NCBI GenBank assembly: GCA_015228695.1
Contig: JADGDA010000080.1
Location: forward strand, 1-9,632
Source: Alphaproteobacteria bacterium
GTDB taxonomy: Bacteria > Pseudomonadota > Alphaproteobacteria > Rhodospirillales > Rhodospirillaceae
Reading direction: 5' to 3'
Length of the DNA: 9,632 nucleotides
Shown here: piece after piece, positions 6,589 to 9,632 of the stretch
How positions within the stretch are numbered: position 1 is the stretch's first letter
How the letters are laid out: each line of letters opens with the position of its first letter
Made by a program: the position numbers and the translations under genes
The notes under the pieces: generated by a model
What the model was told of the DNA's origin: nothing
Seen by the model: the letters and a program-made list of their open reading frames with translations, nothing else
Databases searched by the model: none

Positions 6589-7387
6589 GACCGGAAAGGG
6601 CCAGGGGGCCAAGGAAGGAACCGGGGAGGGGGCCAAGGAGGGGGGCGACCGCATCGCCAAGGTCCTGGCCCGCGCCGGAGTGTGCTCCCGCCGCGAGGCC
6701 GAGCGGATGATCGCCGAGGGACGGGTCGCGGTGGGGGGCAAGGTTCTGAGCACTCCGGCCGTCGTGGTCCGGGAGGGCGATTCGATCCAGGTGGACGGCA
6801 AACTTCTCCCGGCGAAGACGCCGACCCGTCTGTGGCGCTACAACAAGCCGCGTGGTCTGGTCACCACCCACAAGGACACGGAAAACCGCCCCACCGTCTT
6901 CGCCCACCTGCCCCCGGAACTGGGGCGGGTGATCTCGGTGGGACGGCTCGACCTGACCTCGGAAGGTCTGCTGCTGTTGACCAACGACGGGGGGCTGGCG
7001 CGGGAACTGGAATTGCCGGCCAGGGGCTGGCTGCGGCGCTACCGGGTCCGGGTTCATGGCACGGTGGAGCCGGAAAGGCTGGCGCGCCTGGAACAGGGCG
7101 TGACCGTGGACGGAGTCTCCTACGGCTCGATCAAGGCCCTCCTGGAGCGGGTCCAGGGCTCCAACGCCTGGCTGATCGTTTCCCTGCGCGAGGGGAAAAA
7201 CCGGGAAATCCGCCGGGTCATGGAATACCTGGGCCTTTCGGTTTCGCGCCTGATCCGGGTGTCCTACGGCCCTTTCCAACTCGGCAACCTGCCCGACGGA
7301 GCGGTCGAGGAGGTCTCGGGCAAGGTATTGCGGGAACAGCTCGGGCTCGCCACCGGCGGCCGCCCACGCAGGACCGCCGCCGAATGA
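6581..7387 (+). CDS. rluB: RluB-type 23S rRNA pseudouridine synthase (RsuA family)
   Basis: A 268-residue protein that converts a uridine in ribosomal RNA to pseudouridine; RluB modifies U2605 of 23S rRNA (E. coli numbering). An S4 RNA-binding domain (about 24-70, RIAKVLARAGVCSRREAERMI) precedes the catalytic domain with GRLDLTSEGLLLLTNDG at 121-137, where Asp124 is the catalytic aspartate. EGKNREIRRV (204-213) is the second family block. The first 22 residues are a Gly/Lys/Glu-rich low-complexity stretch built partly from a near-repeat (GAKEG twice). The start is ATG 6581 inside the end of thyX (ATGGCTGA overlap), so translation is probably coupled; no strong Shine-Dalgarno is visible. RluB is preferred over RsuA (16S) and RluE/RluF by overall wording, but the exact target cannot be proved from sequence alone. 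Confidence 0.9.
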   Translation: MAETGKGQGAKEGTGEGAKEGGDRIAKVLARAGVCSRREAERMIAEGRVAVGGKVLSTPAVVVREGDSIQVDGKLLPAKTPTRLWRYNKPRGLVTTHKDTENRPTVFAHLPPELGRVISVGRLDLTSEGLLLLTNDGGLARELELPARGWLRRYRVRVHGTVEPERLARLEQGVTVDGVSYGSIKALLERVQGSNAWLIVSLREGKNREIRRVMEYLGLSVSRLIRVSYGPFQLGNLPDGAVEEVSGKVLREQLGLATGGRPRRTAAE

Positions 7388-7393
7388 GAGGAT

Positions 7394-7425
7394 ATACCAG
7401 CGGTCATTCTCAATGACCGGGGATA
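7394..7425. repeat. Palindromic intergenic element, copy 2
   Basis: It begins ATACCAGCGGTCATTCT (7394-7410), identical to the minus-strand reading of the element at 2869-2885. CGGTCATT (7401-7408) and AATGACCG (7412-7419) form a perfect 8-bp stem with a 3-nt loop. It lies just after the rluB stop (7387) and just before the end of the convergent minus-strand gene (7432), so it may serve both as a transcript 3' end. Confidence 0.75.
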
Positions 7426-7431
7426 GGGAGC

Positions 7432-7884
7432 TTATTGGCGAGGCGCCCAGGAGATGGTCACGGGGCCGCTCCCCTGGTTGCAGATGCTGCTCAGCGCCGC
7501 CGCCGAGACCCGCGCCGGGGTCGTCCCGTTGATCGTCACGATCCCCCTCCGCGCCAGCGTCCAGCCCGCCTGAACGCAGATGTCGGGCGGGATGCCCTCC
7601 GCCGTGACGACGACCCTGTTCCCGATCCGGGCCGCCCTCAGGGCGCCGCCCAGGGCGTGGAAATGCACGACGCTCCCTCGGGCCGCCTGGGTCATCTCCT
7701 CCACGAGATCGGTCGCGGTCGGAGGGGGAGGGGCATTCGAGCGGACGACCGCATACCCGGCGATGCCGAGAACGACCGCCCCCAGAAGCAGACCCAACCC
7801 CAGGACCGACGAGTGGGAGGAGCGCGCGGCATGGCGCTTGACGAGACCATGTTTTCCCGGAAAAGCGACATTCGAGTGAATCAT
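7432..7884 (-). CDS. Single-span membrane protein with PilS-like C-terminus
   Basis: A 150-residue protein. A basic N-terminus (about 1-25) precedes one hydrophobic segment (about 27-48, VLGLGLLLGAVVLGIAGYAVV), then a Pro-rich hinge (PPPP, 52-55) and a soluble domain of about 95 residues. The end, GIPPDICVQAGWTLA ... VTINGT ... AAALSSICNQGSGPVTISW, resembles the C-terminal block of PilS-type (type IVb) pilins, including Cys103 and Cys135, which could form the pilin disulfide loop. Against a true pilin: there is no G-[FM]-xxxx-E prepilin peptidase site before the hydrophobic segment, the middle region is short, and no pilus genes lie nearby. It may be a degenerate or repurposed pilin-like protein. 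The start ATG 7884 has GGGAGGA about 8 nt upstream. It converges on rluB and is divergent from the 8165-9613 gene. Confidence 0.7.
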   Translation of the reverse strand: MIHSNVAFPGKHGLVKRHAARSSHSSVLGLGLLLGAVVLGIAGYAVVRSNAPPPPTATDLVEEMTQAARGSVVHFHALGGALRAARIGNRVVVTAEGIPPDICVQAGWTLARRGIVTINGTTPARVSAAALSSICNQGSGPVTISWAPRQ

Positions 7885-7949
7885 CGAAGCATCCTCCCGA
7901 ACACGTCACGCAGGAGTCTCATACGGCTTCCGTCTGCTCCCACTGTACA

Positions 7950-8075
7950 AGCATAATAGCATTTATTTTCCCTCCGTTCAATAAATATGAAAACGCACTG
8001 TTCTGTAATAACTATAAATTATGGACTATCAATATTATTTATAATTGACGATTAAATTAGATAAAATTGTATGCG
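7950..8075. promoter_or_regulatory. AT-rich intergenic island with candidate promoter boxes
   Basis: About 120 bp of very AT-rich DNA in an otherwise strongly GC-rich window, between divergent genes. It contains TATAAT at 8040-8045 and TTGACG at 8045-8050 on the plus strand, plus many A/T runs. No box pair with ideal spacing stands out, so which start site is used is unclear. Such a stretch could be an UP element, a binding region for a nucleoid protein, or inserted DNA. No gene is visible in 7885-8164. Confidence 0.5.
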
Positions 8076-8164
8076 AACCTGTCTCCTGCCACGGATTGGT
8101 TGTCGTGGCCGGTCCGTTCCGCTACCATCGGAGCCCGATTTCGGATTCGTCAGGAGGCTGTGGG

Positions 8165-9613
8165 ATGCGATCCGTCCGCCTGTTTTTTTTCCTCCCCGCG
8201 ATCATCATCAGCGCGGGGGCCTTCCCGCGCGACGGCGTTCGGGCCACAGAGCTTTCCTTTCCGGTGCTTTCCTTTCCGGTGGTGGATACGGGGCAGTCGC
8301 GCTGCTACGGGATCCGAGGGGGGGCCCAGTGGTCCTGTCCCTCGCCGGGGGAGAGCGTTTTCGGGCAGGATGCCCAGTATGCCACCCATCCGCCCCGTTA
8401 CCGGGACAACGGGGACGGCACCGTTTCCGATCTGGTCACCGGGCTGATGTGGGAGAAGGGATTCACCCGCGACGTCCCCTGGCGGGAGGCTCCGGCGCGG
8501 GCCACCCAGGCCACCACCGGCGGCCATTCCGACTGGCGGGTGCCGACCATCAAGCAGCTCTACTCCCTGATGAATTTCGACGGCGCGACCGGCCTGGTGG
8601 CCGATATGAGCCGGACGCCGGCCGACGCCAAGCCCTATCTCGACACGGACGTCTTCGATTTCGAATATCCCACCGAGGCCCAGACCGTCTCCCGTGGGAG
8701 GCCCCTGCGCTTCATCGACGCCCAATACATCTCCAGCACCGCCTATCGGGGCCTGACCATGCGCGGCAACGCCACCTTCTTCGGCGTCAATTTCGCCGAC
8801 GGCCGGATCAAGGGTTACGGGCAGGAACCCCACATGCGCGCCGGCTTTTACCTCCGTCTGGTGCGCGGCAATCCGGCCTATGGGATCAATGAGTTCCACG
8901 ACGCGGGTAACGGCGTGGTGACCGACCGCGCCACCGGGCTCGCCTGGATGAAGGTGGACAGCGGCCACGAGAGTCTGCGGAACCGCCTCGGGCGGACCCA
9001 TTATCGCGATGGCCGCATGGACTGGCCGGAGGCATTGGCTTTTTGCGAGGGACTCGACCATCTCGGCCACGACGACTGGCGGTTGCCCGACGCCAAGGAA
9101 TTACAGAGCCTGGTGGACTACACCCGTTCGCCGCAGGGCACCCGCTCCGCAGCCATCGATCCCATGTTCCACGCCACGGCCATCACCGATGAGCATGGCC
9201 AACCCAATTTCCCGGGTTACTGGGCGTCCACCACCCACCTGGACGGCCGTCACCCGGGGACGGATGCCGTCGTCGTGTATTTCGGCGAGGCCCTCGGAGC
9301 CTTCTCCCCGCGTCCCGGAGGGCCAATGGGCGGAGGCCCGCCCGGAAGTCAGATGAGCGGAGGTCCGCCCGGAAATCAGATGGGCGGAAGGCCTCCGCCT
9401 CCCGGTGGTCTTGGGGGGCCGCCTGGGGGGTTCGGAGGCGGGCCGCGCAGCGTGGGGTCCAAGGAGAGCATCACCGACGTCCACGGCGCCGGCGCCCAGC
9501 GGTCGGACCCCAAGGTCGGAGACCCGTCGAGCTACCCGGTCTGGGGCCATGGACCCCAGGGCGACGTGCGGAGAGTCTACAACCATGTCCGCTGCGTGCG
9601 GACCGCCGGTTAG
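8165..9613 (+). CDS. Secreted protein with two DUF1566 (Lcl C-terminal) domains
   Basis: A 482-residue protein. Residues 1-27 form a signal peptide (RLFFFLPAIIISAGAF). Domain 1 (about 79-235) starts RYRDNGDGTVSDLVTGLMW and contains HSDWRVPTIKQLYSLM; domain 2 (about 243-478) repeats the pattern: NGVVTDRATGLAWM, DDWRLPDAKELQSLVDYT, YWASTTHLDG, HGAGAQRSDPK and HVRCVR. These match the Lcl C-terminal domain, known from Legionella collagen-like adhesin and many bacterial surface proteins. Domain 2 is interrupted at about 382-427 by a Gly/Pro-rich low-complexity insert. A perfect 15-bp tandem duplication (8251-8280) encodes LSFPV twice at the start of the mature protein. The start is ATG 8165, with AGGAGG 7 nt upstream; the open frame to 8045 lacks such a site and would bury the signal peptide. 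It is probably exported or surface-exposed; the ligand is unknown. Confidence 0.88.
   Translation: MRSVRLFFFLPAIIISAGAFPRDGVRATELSFPVLSFPVVDTGQSRCYGIRGGAQWSCPSPGESVFGQDAQYATHPPRYRDNGDGTVSDLVTGLMWEKGFTRDVPWREAPARATQATTGGHSDWRVPTIKQLYSLMNFDGATGLVADMSRTPADAKPYLDTDVFDFEYPTEAQTVSRGRPLRFIDAQYISSTAYRGLTMRGNATFFGVNFADGRIKGYGQEPHMRAGFYLRLVRGNPAYGINEFHDAGNGVVTDRATGLAWMKVDSGHESLRNRLGRTHYRDGRMDWPEALAFCEGLDHLGHDDWRLPDAKELQSLVDYTRSPQGTRSAAIDPMFHATAITDEHGQPNFPGYWASTTHLDGRHPGTDAVVVYFGEALGAFSPRPGGPMGGGPPGSQMSGGPPGNQMGGRPPPPGGLGGPPGGFGGGPRSVGSKESITDVHGAGAQRSDPKVGDPSSYPVWGHGPQGDVRRVYNHVRCVRTAG
8251..8280 (+). repeat. Perfect 15-bp tandem duplication in the DUF1566 gene
   Basis: GCTTTCCTTTCCGGT occurs twice without a gap, at 8251-8265 and 8266-8280. 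It encodes LSFPV twice, right after the predicted signal peptide. The frame is kept. Confidence 0.95.
9302..9440 (+). repeat. Gly/Pro-rich low-complexity segment
   Basis: Degenerate repeats code for GGPPGSQM, GGPPGNQM and GGLGGPPGGFGGG-like units at residues about 382-427, inside the second DUF1566 domain. The domain's conserved end resumes afterwards, so this is an insertion or loop expansion and not a truncated terminus. Confidence 0.75.
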
Positions 9614-9632
9614 ATTCAATGGCTCCTCAACA

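Noticed and set aside
6383..7909. A 508-codon open frame on the minus strand
   Set aside because: It is antisense to thyX and rluB and overlaps the PilS-like gene in another frame; the translation is low-complexity with no recognisable family.
8045..8164. An extended start for the DUF1566 protein
   Set aside because: AGGAGG before ATG 8165 and the signal peptide starting there outweigh the extra frame.
8150..9070. A 306-codon open frame on the minus strand
   Set aside because: It lies opposite the DUF1566 protein gene, which has a signal peptide, ribosome binding site and repeated domain motifs.

Overview
The window reads as chromosomal DNA from a GC-rich alphaproteobacterium, probably in or near the Rhodospirillales (Magnetospirillum-like). 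The strongest evidence is a circularly permuted, two-piece tmRNA gene (ssrA), which is characteristic of Alphaproteobacteria. An alphaproteobacterial-type SspB, a flavin-dependent thymidylate synthase (ThyX) and a class I [4Fe-4S] fumarase agree with it. The placement below class level is an impression from protein wording, not a computed result.

Layout. 1-1640: a small exported protein on the plus strand (184-552) faces two minus-strand genes: a Cys-containing exported small protein (1139-1402) and a DUF805 membrane protein (640-1065). A strong GC hairpin separates those two. 1498-1568 is a short block of 12-bp and 15-bp direct repeats. 1639-2784: an M48-family metalloprotease lipoprotein with a long Asp/Glu/Gly tail, followed by a good intrinsic terminator. 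2885-5545 (minus strand): ssrA (tmRNA), sspB and class I fumarase lie in that transcriptional order. 5659-7387 (plus strand): thyX overlaps an rluB-type 23S rRNA pseudouridine synthase gene by 8 bp. 7432-7884 (minus): a single-span membrane protein with a PilS-like C-terminus. 7950-8075: an abrupt AT-rich island. 8165-9613: a secreted protein with two DUF1566 (Lcl C-terminal) domains.

How the genes fit together. Most are housekeeping genes: the TCA cycle (fumarase), dTMP synthesis (thyX), rRNA modification (rluB) and ribosome rescue with tagged-protein degradation (ssrA plus sspB). tmRNA adds the tag and SspB delivers tagged proteins to ClpXP, so their adjacency is the clearest functional pairing here. 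The accessory content is mostly cell-envelope or exported proteins: 184-552, 1139-1402, 640-1065, the M48 lipoprotein, the PilS-like protein and the Lcl-domain protein.

A dispersed palindromic intergenic element occurs twice, at 2853-2885 and 7394-7425. The copies share an identical 17-nt core, and each sits between convergent genes. Several short in-frame tandem duplications (15-bp units, a 69-bp offset, 12-bp units) suggest frequent slippage or expansion. I found no CRISPR array, IS element, tRNA or rRNA, and no clear defence or biosynthetic system. The items worth following up are the palindrome family, the polyanionic protease tail, the AT-rich island with its flanking genes, and the ssrA-sspB linkage.
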